This document shows positions 42,241 through 54,599 of a stretch of 64,000 nucleotides of DNA, one piece after another. The notes beneath the pieces were generated by a model. It worked only from the letters and a program-made list of their open reading frames with translations. It was not told where the DNA came from and made no database searches. Position numbers and translations under genes: made by a program. This stretch comes from Lytechinus pictus (lineage: Eukaryota > Echinodermata > Echinoidea > Temnopleuroida > Toxopneustidae), in the NCBI RefSeq assembly GCF_037042905.1, contig NC_087247.1, forward strand, positions 58,799,920 through 58,863,919, in the 5' to 3' direction. The first letter of the stretch is position 1. Every line of letters begins with the position of its first letter.

Positions 42241-42569
42241 ATGGCACCAAAATCCAGTAGGGCCCACGGGGTGCAAAATCCTGTAAATGCGCATGCCTTG
42301 TTAGATATCTCATCATGTTTGTAAGAAAAACTAAGATGCACTTAAAACTACGGACTATAGTTTAGACTACCCCGTAAAATATAAACAACAGCTTTTAGCA
42401 GCCGACTGGGAAAATAGGGGTGAAAATATTATTCCGTCCCCTCCCCCTAAATTGTTACGCTTCCACTGCCAATGTAGACATGGCGAGATCCAAGATCTTG
42501 CCATCTGATCATTTCTCCCACGTGATGTAGACATGATGAGATCTGAGATCTCGTCATCTTATCTTTTTT

Positions 42570-43990
42570 TCATAGTTTTGAGCCAATTGGAATAATATAA
42601 AGATACATTGTAAATTTTCTATAACAAGATCTGCTTTCCAACTGAACATTTTAACCCTCGATAAACATAACCTTTATTTTTTTGGTGACACTGACGAGGT
42701 GGATATGGGGACATAACCACCATAACCACCGGGCACTCACCGGATGAATAAAATATACAGGTAGAATTAAAACTCGTTTACTTTAATTGGAAAGTTAGTA
42801 CAATTTCTTCCATGCATAGGCTATATATAGGCTTTATATCTCTCCTGTTGTTTTCAGCGCAACATCGGATTCTTGTTATGAATCCAAGGGACATAGCGAA
42901 TCCAAGATAGTCAAAATTTCATGCCTTTCAGAAAACACTCTATGAAAATGACAAATTCAAGAGACTCCCACATCAAACAAAATTGTGAAGCAAGAGCAAG
43001 CCCCCTCCCCCCAAAAAAAATCACCTACCCTCTCACACACAAACACCACCTGCAAGAAATGAATAAAAATACGGCACGCACATTGAAATAAACAATGAAA
43101 TAATCAAGATGAAACGAGCAAAAATCTAGGTGGGGGTAGGCCTGTGTTTACAGGTGACTTTTTTTTTTTTTGGGGGGGGTGCTTATCAAATATTTCCCAG
43201 CCATGAAAGAGAAAATGAATCAAACCCCTAGCTAGTTGAAACCCTAGCTGGTTGGTTAACAAGCAAAGGATTATATATGTAAGTCTATGAATTATTATTC
43301 TTTATTGAAAGTAAAATGGAAACCCTGACGTTCTGTCAGAGACCATTTCAGGAAACATGAGAGACCTAAAGTAGTTTTCCGTTGGTCTCATGTTGGACCC
43401 TTATGGAATAACGACTGGGTATGGAATATGGATTTTCTTCCCTTGTTTTGAAATCTAAAATAATAATTTGATAAGTTGATACGTTGAATGATTAAAGGGT
43501 TGCCTCAAAACTAATGTCGCTAACCCTTATTTACCCCATTTATTTAGCCACACCCCCGCATTCCGGAACTGTGACCCATTCGCTTAGTATTTTTTTTTCA
43601 ATTTCTTTTTAGATGACCTTGGACCATGGACCCCCTTTGCTCGCTCACATCCCAACCCCCTTCGTTGAAAAGGGGAGTCCCGACCGACCCATATCTCCAT
43701 GGTTTAAACATTATCACCGCGTTCATTGGATGAGTGGAATACGTACCTTGCGAACAGGTGGATTGATATTTCCTCACCATCTGATTGGTTGGAAAGTTCC
43801 GTGTGACGGCGGATTGGTGATCAGCTGGCTGAGACAAGTGAGAGTTCAAGTTTCAGGTTCAAGCCTAAATCCCCCCCAAATGTAAGTATTTTCATTCAAG
43901 AACGAAATCCGTGCTGCTATGTTTACTTATTTATTTTCAACCATGTAGACTCTACTCGGTATAATTTCACAATCTTATTCGCTTGCCATG
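42570..43990. other. Non-coding stretch, nothing firmly recognised
   Basis: Two overlapping open frames of about 85 codons on opposite strands (43598-43885) have no recognisable motif. G/C homopolymers occur near 43010 and 43170. No splice-supported exon is seen. Confidence 0.4.
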
Positions 43991-43992
43991 AA

Positions 43993-46655
43993 CGCATGCA
44001 CCACGTACGTTCACCGCCTATAGGCTATGTATCAACTCAGTGGAGCCCGCCATTATAAAAGCCCTCTCGCGGTAGGTCGCCTAACAATCTTGTTAGCGAC
44101 GCTTACGAGCATCTTCTTGCTCACTCTCCAAAATGTCTGCGATATTAAAATCCTAAAAACTAATGAAATCGTTTAAATTTAGTAAGACTATGAATGTTTA
44201 TCATTTATATTGATTATCGGTGTATCAACCTATATCGAAATTATAAGCAAGTGTGTGTAAGAAGGCGATTTACCAGTCATTTTGATGAGTGATACAATAT
44301 GCCAAAATTTATGAAAATATAGCGTAAATTTTATATAGCATTTCAAAAATCCTTATTTTCAATATCCCCATAATTTTTTGTTGTTTTAAAAAATATCTTA
44401 TTACATTAACTAGAATTTTCCAGACCTGATAACGTTGGTAGCTTATTTTCTCCATCATTCATAAGAAAATTTCAGGCCTTCAAAATCGGGTTATTTTTTG
44501 TTATATTTCTAAAAGAAAATAGTTAGATTCGAACAACTATACCATTGTTCTCCCGAAGAAGGGTTATCATCACATAAATTTGTGTATATCATACATAACA
44601 TTAAATATTACGAGTGTAGCAATCAATGTTGGATAACATTTTTCACGATGAGTTACGTAATGAACAGACAAATCAAGTTCATTCTTAGCACACGAGCCGC
44701 AGAATGCAAAATTTTAGCGTGTGCAGACGGGGCTGATCGCCCGGGCTGTCCGTTCAGATTATCCAGTCCGATACTGGAGTCAGGTGGTATATTTCACGTA
44801 CCTTTTCCCCTCGCGATGACCACTGTGCAGTTTTAGTGTTTTATTTCGATACTCAGTCTATGAAATTCATACTTTACCGATGTCTAAAAATACTTGGAAT
44901 ATACCTGACACATAAATTATTTCATTTTCGGTGATTATTATTTCTTTCCTTAATTACAAAAAGTCAAACTGATGTCAAGAATGTGTAACATTGACTGTAT
45001 AGTTAAAAATATAGGTTTGGGAAATATCGTGTTAAGTTTGTCCAATGTCATCAGCATCTCGGTATATGTTAAACAGAAAATATAAAACAACTATATGTTT
45101 TGTAAATTCCACGACCGCCTTTACCATTATGGAACATATTATGAAGCCAACCTGCATGACCGCCGGGGGGGGGGGGGGGGGGACTCAAATTATTTGTTAA
45201 AATGAAAGTAGTATCAATATTTATAGACCTTCAATATGCCTATTACCAGGCTCTTGTGATTATAAATTATAATCATGGTGAGTTGGGGGAGTAAAAGGGT
45301 TGGATGAAATAGATTGCATGGGGAGGGGTCGAGGCCGAGAGAAAAAAAGAATTAAGGGGCCAAAAGGAGATTGCAGGCCGGTAGAATGACAGAGGGTCAA
45401 ATATTAATAGGGCAAGCTTTATTTGAGAGCTTGACCATAACAGGAGGGAAGGAAAAATACAAGACAGTGGAAATTTAAATAGGGAGAGCTGATCTTTGAG
45501 ATATATAATGGCACGAAAGCAAAAACAAAGAAAGAGAGAACAGGGAGATAAAGGAGGAGAAGCCCTTGCAATTAAAATGTATCAAACACACTTGGCTGGG
45601 GCGGCAGTGAGCACGGTGAGATGATTACCCCCCCCCCCCCTCCCTCTACCACCTCGTCAGTCTCAGTAGCAGAGAAAGGGGACTAATGATTGACTTTTTG
45701 TGATTCATGCAGGTCGAAAGAAATGATAATTCTCAAAAATGAAATCATTCATGTGTCAGGTATATTAGAGCATTTTTAGATATCGGTAAACTATTCATTT
45801 CACAGATTAAGTATCAACATTAAGCACTATAAAACGGGACAGTGGTCATCGTGGAATATACCACCCGAAACCAGCATGACCAGTATGGGACTAGATAATC
45901 CCGTCCGACACACTAGGGATCAGCCCCGTCTGCGCACGCTAAAATTTATCATTCTGCGGCTCGCGTGCCAAGAATGAACTTGATTTTTTCTCTTCATTAC
46001 AAAACTCATCGTGAAAAAGATTATCTAACATGGATTACTACACTCCTAAAATGAATTGATATGTATCATTTACACAACAATACGAGATGATAACCCTCAT
46101 TCGGGCGTACAGTTGGTATAGTAGTTCGAATCTAACAATTTTCTGTTAGAAATATAACAATAATTAACCTGATTTTGAAGGTCTGGCATTTCCTCATAAA
46201 GCCGAGAAACAGTAATCTATTAACGTTATCAGGTCGGGAAAATTCTGGTAAATGTAATAAGATATTTTTTTAAACAACAAAAAATTATGGGGATATTGAA
46301 AATAAGGATTTTGAAATGCTATATAAAATTTACGCTATATTTTCATAAATTTTGGCACTTTGCATCACTCATCAAAATGACTGATAATTCGTAATATAAC
46401 AGGCAATTGCCATTAAATTCGGTATGAGTTTGTACACCGATAGTCAGTGTAAATGATAAACATTCATAGCCTTACTAAATTTGAATAATTCCATCAGTTT
46501 GTAGGATTTTAATATCGCAGACATTATGGAGATTGAGCCAAACGATGCTAACAGGCGTTGCTAACAGGGTTGCTAGGACCGAAAATCCGATTAAGCTCCG
46601 CCCACTTTTTACACTGAGTTGGAGGGATTAACGTACGTGGCACGCACGCGAAACC
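43993..46655. mobile_element. 2.7-kb structure with inverted arms of about 930 bp
   Basis: The left arm (43993-44960) and right arm (45715-46655) are inverted copies. Matching anchors include CCACGTACGTT at the outer ends, TATATAGCATTTCAAAATCC-like, CCCATAATTTTTTGTTGTTT, CAGACGGGGCTGATC and TATACCTGACACAT at the inner side. Divergence with small indels is roughly 10-15 percent by eye. The 750-bp centre contains an 18-20 bp G run (45163-45182) and a C run near 45630. No transposase or clear target duplication was found. Confidence 0.75.
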
Positions 46656-48290
46656 CATTTAGCATGTTTAGTGTATCTGTGTCTGTGGACCAGTGGTGGT
46701 TGGTCCATCCAACCGCGCCTCCATTTAAAGTCCATTAAGCTGTGTTGAATCTAACTACAGGCTTATAGCACATGACTCACACTCCAAGTACGTAATGTAG
46801 GTACATGTAATATAATTTTTATACCTTATAAATTATTATTATGATCATAAAAGTCACAATATACTGCTTTAACTTTTTTGTTCACACCTTTACTTTATAA
46901 TCGTATCTAATTTTCTCAACTTTGGATACACACTGGTGAAATATTTTTATTAACTTTTGCAAATGGATTAATGTTTGGACCAGGGAACTCTACTTTTTTT
47001 AAAACTTGCAAAAATTGCATGGGGGCCGGGGGCTGACCATGCAAAAAATCACAATCAGATGGTCATTTTTACTTTTTTGTACACGGTTTTGGAAAAAAGT
47101 GGGGAGGGCTGAAGCTCACCCAGCCCCCCCCCCCCATTTCCCATTTCTGCGGCCCCTCGTGGATGGGGAGGGGAGCCCTGAGCCCTCATTTATATGTGGG
47201 TATACATTATATGCATAATGTGAGTCTTTGTGTACACCCTTATGAAATGAGCAAAGGGAAGAAAAAGACTTACTGACTTTAATGTATTGTATGACGTTGT
47301 GTAATGAATAATAATTAAAAAAATAATAGTAGTAGTAATGACAAGGATAACTGTGATAATAACTAAAATTACTGTAAATTTTTTCCTAATGATAAAGAAT
47401 ATTAATCCTTTTCAAAATATTTTTACGCCTACAAACCTGGGGGGAGAGACTTAAGAGACTCCATACTAACAGACAGCAAGTTTGGTCTAGAGCTAGAGGC
47501 CAGCTCTAGATCAAAATGTTCTGGACCAAAAGATCCAGCCTCTGTTTTGTAGGTTCTGTCAGCTCCGCTAGACTTCATCTTGCTGCACTACAGCTGAATT
47601 GTAATACAGGTGAAAACAGTAAAAAAATTGTTGAAAACAGATGGATTCAAGCAGGGGTGCTGGAAGCAGGGGAAATAGGAAGGGGTACAGTTGGACCAAA
47701 ATGTATTTTTATCCCCCCCCCCCAAAAAAAAAAAAATGGAAAGATAAATATAAAGTAAAATAAATGAAATAATAGATATTTGTCTTTAAAAATTCAGAAA
47801 ATGACAATGAATATAAAGGAGTAGAAATAGACTTTGGAAAAATGCTATAATAGAAACATGTGAAAAGGCCAGGGCCAAATAGTTCAGCAAGTAAGTCAGC
47901 AGCATATAGCCTAGCTGAAAGTAGAAGGCATAGAATTTCTCCAGAAACTTTTTTCTGGGGGGGGGGGGATTGAGGGCAGAATCATTTTACAATACTGTTT
48001 AGAAAATGGCTATGCATAGACCTTATGCATATGTTCTGGAAATTTGGTTTTATCTCTTCTGCTAAACCCAGCGCTTAATTATTACAGTCTGTTCATGAGG
48101 AGATGAAGGCCCGCCCCCCCCCCCCCACTACGGGGTCAGAAGGACCGCATGCGTGTTCCCAAAATGTCAGATAAAGGGGTACTTATTCGTAGGACAAGTC
48201 CGGCCCGCGAATTGTAAAAAAAAAGGGGGTGTTTTTTTATATCTCTCTTTGGACTCCTGAGAAATTTCAAAAGGGGGTTATCTGCGAGAG
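46656..48290. other. Non-coding, several G/C homopolymers
   Basis: C or G runs of 9-12 bp occur near 47126, 47706, 47960 and 48115 beside low-complexity A tracts. No exon is supported. Confidence 0.4.
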
Positions 48291-48561
48291 ATGAACATAA
48301 CGTGTATTCTCATAGAGGTAGACAAAATAAGCTCTACCTCTAAAGACTATGGTATATCTACATGTAGTACTCTATGCGTGCACGTGCTGTACGGTATAGG
48401 ATGCTATACGGTATCAGCTAGCACGATCGGCTTGTTAAGATGGGGTTATATAGACAAGCGAGGTATAAGTCGCCAAAACTGTCAAAGTTGCAACGATTTT
48501 GAGCAGGATCCAGAGTCTCCTCGTTGTGGGTACTGTGGCTGGCTACATGTGGCTGATTCAG
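48291..48561 (+). CDS. Candidate exon of an unrecognised Cys-rich protein
   Basis: An open frame of 90 codons from an ATG at 48291 ends at a strong donor, TCAG|GTGAGT (48561/48562). Its last third, GISRQNCQSCNDFEQDP then RCGYCGWLHVADS, has two CxxC pairs 14 residues apart and could bind zinc. The last base pairs in phase with the acceptor at 54463. The true 5' boundary may be an acceptor inside the frame. I do not recognise the family. Confidence 0.4.
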
Positions 48562-48569
48562 GTGAGTAG

Positions 48570-50790
48570 TTTGCCCGGTTGCTTGCTTGCAAAATTGACA
48601 CTTTCTAACTCATTTTCCTACACCCATGAAAATGAATGTGTGGGACTGAAAGCTAAGTGGTCTGAGGAGGTCTGCTAGGGAACGAAGAATGGTTGTTTGG
48701 ATCTAGAACCTCCTTTGCTAGTTCACTGCTGTATGTCATGATATGAACCTATACAGGATGTCCTAACAATTCTCTCCTCTGATCCACATTGTGATCATTG
48801 ATTTCTTTTGGGGACATCTTGTTCGTAATCGTTTCAGTTTTAACCTCATGAGCAAGTGCCATAGACAACTTAGATTTTATCCTGTTATTGATGTTATCCC
48901 ATTGTGATTCTCTTTACAAGTGATCATGGAAAGTAACAAAAGTTGAAACTGCTATTAACAGGACTTTTCATTAACAAACATTTATGTCATGAGATTTTCA
49001 TTTTTTCGTTGTTGTTTCTTATGACTGCATTGAGTTCTTAGATCTTATTTTGAACATCAAAAAATCATTCCTAAGATCTAGATCTAGAGGGTTCCCACAA
49101 GCAGCCATATTAGAGGACAAACAATAAAAACCTGTGCATCAGACTATGAAAAGTAATTGTTTTTATGGTTTTGCTATTGTTTTGTCCTCCATCATGACTT
49201 CAGGGAACCTCATGCTATTGCACCTGAGATGAAGGGGGGGGGGGGGGGGGGGAGGTTGTCTGTCCTGAGATAGGGGGTACATTGAGCAGTGCTCCGGATT
49301 TAGTGGGGTCTCCAAGGCAGAAAAAGCCTGCGAAAAGCCCTTGAAAGGGGGATTCAGAAATTTTGGCAGACCTTCGATAGGGGGGTGCTTTCAAATTGAG
49401 GGAACAAGCATAGGCGTACCCTAAATAACACTGAGGGGGGGCCTCCCCGTCATCGGTCGTAACCTGGAATAGATGGTGCTGTTTTAATCGCAGAGATTAC
49501 TTAGCAAGGTTATTCATATGTTATTTTTAAACATGCTTGTCTGATTTAAAAACAACGATAGTCATTTGGTATGTGGAAATGGGTCAAATGATAGCAAATT
49601 AGTTTAAAGCATACAATGTTTTAGAGAAACTTTACCAATTGTAGAATATGAATTACTGGTCATTCCCATCAAAGTTGAATGGAATGCAACAATAATTGAC
49701 ATTGTTGAAATAACTGAATCTGTGCTTCAAACATTTTTTTTTGGTGTGTGAATTGTGTAGTTCCTACTATTTAGTTGTCAATGTTAGAATTAGTGTACAT
49801 GGTGAAATGTATAAAACAAATTCTTCCAAATGAATGTTTTTTAGGAGTCAATTATTTGTATAGGGCAAGGTATTCTTATAATAACAATCATTAAAGAGAT
49901 AAACTGTCCCATAAAACTCACTATATAGAACAGAATATGTCTAAAGTTCAAATTCTTTTACAGAGCACATCACATTCAGCGCTTAGATTTTAGCTCAGCC
50001 TCTCCATGCAAAATTTGAATTATCATAATATTCATATCAATCAGTGACTTTCAATGAAATTTGTATTTTTATTTAATGTACCGTTTTAAGAAATATGGAA
50101 ATCAACCTGTATTGTGCTAAGCCATAGCCCATTGCTATGGAAGACAGAACAACAGGTGTTTTTTTTATCCATTACTCACAATCAATATAAGATAGTTAGA
50201 TTATGAAGAGAATGTGTAGGTGCCATGTGTCAGGTCTATTTGGATCATGTCACCCTACATTACATTGATGTCTGCTCCAGTTGTCTTCTCACTATAATAC
50301 CAATATCACATAGGCATACAACTTATATTTTGAATCACTTTAAAAGTATTCTAATTTTTTTAACTTGAATTTTACGTTTCCTTTGATGATTTATGTTTGA
50401 TAAAAGTTTGAATATTTGCATGTCTTAAGCTGATGAGAAAAGCATTGGAAAAGAAAATCTGATATATGGTCCTGAATGGAAAAAGGGTATATATCTAAAC
50501 ATAATTTAGGACACAATTATCATTAAAAAGAAGTTAAGATAAGGATGATATTCTAATACAATTGATGTGTTTTTATTACCAAACTTTGTAAGTTATTTTT
50601 AAAATCTGAAAGCCTTTTATAATATTATCTTAAAAATTTTAGGACATTCAGTTAGTATTCTATCAAGAAAATATGCTAGTATTGCTTTACTATTTAATTA
50701 CAGAACCAACATTTTAAAGGTTTTAGTGCCAAATTAATACAGTAAGTATTGATCAAGATGTGATAGTCCGTTATGGGCCATTGTTTGGAG
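48570..50790. other. Non-coding; G run and repeat debris
   Basis: A 17-bp G run lies at about 49236-49252. No exon is supported. If the exons at 48291 and 54463 are real, this stretch is intron. Confidence 0.4.
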
Positions 50791-50794
50791 AGCT

Positions 50795-52157
50795 CACATT
50801 TTGGTGAGGTAGGGGAGATTTGGGTTTGGTTGGAACGCGGGGTAAGGTGAAACATTGTAATTTTCTTTAACACCTATAAATAAATTTATGCAATACTGCC
50901 CTCAATTTATTGCCATTAGCAACAGCCTTCCACCATATTACAGACAACTCATGTGCAACAAGCCTGGTGAAGTTAGGAAGGAATGTTTGGTTTTTCACCT
51001 TCTGAGTATTTTTTTTTCTTTCACAAATGTTTTATTATCTCAGAGAAGTTTATAGATCAGGTTGGCCAGTTTTGGGGTATAATAGACATTTGTACCAAAC
51101 TACAAAATAAGGTTATTAATATGCCATGGTGAAGTCCCTTTTTTGTGCTGTAAGCTTGTAAATATCACATGGGCCCCTGGGGTTATTTGGAACAAAATTG
51201 AAGGGGCTATTTGGAACGGCAAATGTGTTGGTTTAAAATCTTAACTGCAATATATTTAGTAATTAGTTGCCAAATTAATTACCCAATGTACTTTTGTTTT
51301 AACATGCTAGGTGCATTTCATTGGGTAGAGTACCACACTTTGTATCTCATGTTTGACAACAATGTGCATTATTCTTTAGCATAATTTACATTTCCATTCA
51401 TTCAGTTCTGACCTTCGATTGTTATTGTATGGTATAGATACTGTAAATAGTTCAAAGTACAGTTAAAGGTGTGTGTTCCTATAATCATCCCCAACTTTGC
51501 CCCTACCTAATGAGTAATAAGATTTTGGCATCATACATTTGTCATGAAAGCCACTATTTATATTTCATATATTCAGTGTCAGCCTCCATATCCATTTTAT
51601 TACTGAGTTACAGTTCAAAACACTACATTGTATTAATAATGATCTGATTAATGTCATGTAAATTTGGTGCAGAAGTACATGAAATTGCTGATACACTTAA
51701 TTGCTTGTAAAATCAAATGCACACAAAATAATATATATGCAGAATTCTACTACACAGTCGGCTTACATGAGTGGCTGTATATCATGTGTAATAGAATGCA
51801 TAAAGTTCAACAAATCAGAATACACACCTTTAATATTTTGAACTTAAAAAAATAAGCAAATAAGCCAACACCATGTAGTAGTTTTAGTATAATTCTTAAT
51901 TGACTATGCAGTGTTCCAACTTACCCCATACCATGTTCCAACTTATATGGAGTAAGTTGGAACACTTGAGATGGTCTTGTTCAAGGTGGATTTTTCAGTA
52001 ACCATCATAGAGTTGAAGACTTTTATGGGTACATGATTTGTAACCCTTAGTTTTAAGCTGATATATTGATTATTTCTTGAATAAAATCTATTGGGACTTA
52101 ACAGCCATTTTTGTCAAAAACGTTCAAACTACAATCTCCCCTACATCTCACTGTAGG
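50795..52157. mobile_element. Candidate 1.36-kb element with short inverted ends
   Basis: Left TGAGGTAGGGGAGATTT and right, read inward, TGAGATGTAGGGGAGATT followed by TTTGAAC- or TTGGAAC-type sequence. Inside are GTTCCAACTTACCCC phrases. The interior is AT-rich and non-coding. The target duplication is not clear. Confidence 0.4.
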
Positions 52158-52684
52158 CCTATATGTGTAAGGAAAGTAAAGTAATGAGTATAAGTAATAG
52201 CAAAAAAAAAAACAAATTAATTAAATCAACCCATAAATACAAAATAAAAATAGAAAATAAAGTAATTACTTGTCAACTTACTGTACTTTTTCTTCTACAA
52301 AGTATTACATACATTTATGAAGAAAGAAATTGATGAGAATTCATTTTACTATGATTTTTTCAAGTTATGATTAGTAATTGTTTTAATTGTAATATTTCAT
52401 GTGCTGGTACACCTGTCAAATATTTTTTTTCCACTGTTGCCTTAACTTGCCACCGCAAAACTATAACCAACCAATAAACTGATGTTGAAAATGTTTGAGT
52501 TAAGTTGATTTTACTTGACATGTGTGACATTCACATTTTATACTAAATTTATATAAAATTTATATAAAGTTTAAAATATAATCAAATCCTGCCAAAAAAT
52601 AATAATTTGAAGCCTCTTTCAGGGACCTCTTTAAACTTATTAACTTAGCCCTTATTGTATCCCCCAAACAGAGTTTGGAGGATA

Positions 52685-53640
52685 CTATGGATTTGGCCTC
52701 GTCGCGCCGCCGCGTCCGCCGCAGAGATATCCTTGTGAGCGCTCTATCAGCTGCATTTCTTCTCCGATTGTCTTCAAATTTGGCATGAAGGTTGAGTATG
52801 GAATAGCAAAGAAGCCTATGGATTTTGGTGTGGGCAGAGACATCGTTGCCATGGTAACAAGCGTTTTGTGGAAATAGCAGAGATGTCCTTGTGAGCACTC
52901 TACCAGCTGCATTTCTTCTCCGATCATCTTCAAATGTGGCATGAAGGTTGAGTGTGGTGTAGCAAAGCCGCCTATTGATTTTGGTGTGGGCGGAGACATC
53001 GTTGCCATGGTAACAAGTTTTTGTGGAAATAGCAGAGATGTCCTTGTGAGCGCTCTACCAGCTGCATTTCTTCTCCGATCATCTTCAAATGTGGCATGAA
53101 GGTCCATTATGGTAAAGCAAAGCCGCCTATCAATTTTGGTGTGGGCAGAGACATCGTTGCCATGGTAACGAGTTTTTGTGGAAATAGCAGAGATGTCCTT
53201 GTGAGCGCTCTACCAGCTGCATTTCTTCTCCGATCATCTTCAAATGTGGCATGAAGGTCCAATATGGTAAAGCAAAGCCGCCTATTGATTTTGATGTGGG
53301 CGGAGACATCGTTGCCATGGTAACTAGTTTTTTGTGGAAATAGCAGAGATGTCCTTGTGAGCGCTCTACCAGCTGCATTTCTTCTCCGATCATCTTCAAA
53401 TGTGGCATGAAGGTCCATTATGGTAAAGCAAAGCCGCCTATTGATTCTGGTGTGGGCGGAGACATCCTTGCCATGGTAACAAGAGTTTTTGTGGAAATAG
53501 CAGAGATTTCCTTGTGAGTGCTCTATTGGCTGCATTTCTTCTCCAATTATCTTCTGATTTGTCATGAAGGTCCATTATGGTAAAGCAAAGCCGCCTAATG
53601 ATTTTGGAGTGGGTGGAAACTTGGTTCCCATGGTAACCAT
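52685..53640 (-). repeat. Tandem array of about six 155-156-bp units with open minus-strand frames
   Basis: The phrase AGCAGAGATGTCCTTGTGAG recurs at about 52721, 52877, 53032, 53187, 53343 and 53499. 156 bp is 52 codons, so minus-strand frames run through several units (53107-53565 and 52685-53107, shifted where a unit is 155 bp). The repeated peptide contains FMPHLKMIGEEMQLVERSQG and LVTMATMS. The left edge near 52705 has a GTCGCGCCGCCGCGTCCGCC segment. It is probably non-coding satellite-like DNA. Confidence 0.85.
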
Positions 53641-54462
53641 ATTTTTGTGGAAAATTTGGTAAAACCTGTAACTTCTGCTTTTTTCCAGTTTGTCATAACA
53701 GTTGGCACACAGAAGCAATATTAGAAGGTAAAGCGAAGATACCTATCATTTTTGAGGGGGGGGGTCATAGGGTTAGGCTGCTATGCTTCAAGCATTTATT
53801 TGCGTATATAGTTTGCCTCTGCATTTTACTCATTAATTTTTTTTTCTATATTGTATCTATGTCTTTCTCCAGTCACTATATATAAGATTGTCACTTGTTT
53901 ATATACTTTATGCTATCTTATGATTATGTCTCACACATCCTGCAAAAAAAATATATATCCAGATTACTCTATAATTGTATTCCCCAACAGGTGCTACTGG
54001 ACAATATTTTAGGTTCTGCAGAGTCATGCTGCTACGTCATATTATTGTCAAAATCAAATTTGGTACCCACAGGCAAAATGTGGGCAGGGTCATTGTCGCC
54101 ATGACAATTGTATTTATTTGTCAAATATCTGTGTGGGCTCTATATATGGCAATGACGGATGACGCGGGATACATGTGCTCGGCCGCGCGACCTGCCGAGC
54201 ATCTCTAGTTTATCAAATAGCCTTGTAGACCTATCAGCCCATTTCTTTATTTTCTAGTTAGCTTGATCTGAAAAAGTAATCTATAAGACTAGAGTCACTT
54301 AATTATTTAGTTGGGAGTGATTATCTTCTCCCTTTTACTCAGACAAAGTAACATCAATAGAACTGAGAATCAGAAAGTAGGCACAGAAGAAGCTTGTTTT
54401 AGAACTCAGATACGTTTCTTTCTAGCAATCAAAAGTACTGCTTCCTTGTGTTTCCACCATAG

Positions 54463-54593
54463 ATTTTGGTTTTGTCTCTGGTTGCACTCATCAAGGAAGT
54501 GCAAATGCGTTGACAGCGTTGAGGTGTACAGATGACTCACCATGTTCCATGGATCAGGAAGTACGTCCCAATGCAGGGCTTCAACTCACAGCA
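54463..54593 (+). CDS. Candidate next exon of the Cys-rich protein
   Basis: The acceptor TGTTTCCACCATAG precedes 54463, and a donor GCA|GTAAGT follows 54593. Only one frame is open: FGFVSGCTHQGSANALTALR, then CTDDSPCSMDQEVRPN. It begins with two bases (AT) that complete the single G left by the exon ending at 48561, giving Asp. The phase agreement and the shared Cys richness are the only link. No further exon could be found downstream. Confidence 0.35.
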
Positions 54594-54599
54594 GTAAGT

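Larger units (their letters stand above)
36134..42565. mobile_element. Large composite element with inverted ends (about 6.4 kb)
   Basis: The left end (36134-36250) contains GATCTCGTCATGTCTACATC, GATCAGATGGCAA and TGTAGACATG. The reverse complement of the right end (42470-42565) contains GATCTCATCATGTCTACATC, GATCAGATGGCAAGATCTTG and CATGTCTACATTGGCAGTGG, in the same order. Next to each end is a G/C homopolymer block. The inside is made of a roughly 120-bp tandem repeat and two hAT-like insertions. No transposase gene is visible. Exact termini and target duplication are unsure. Confidence 0.55.

Noticed and set aside
43598-43885. Overlapping 83- and 90-codon frames on opposite strands
   Set aside because: No recognised motif, no splice signals, and each is the antisense of the other; most likely chance.
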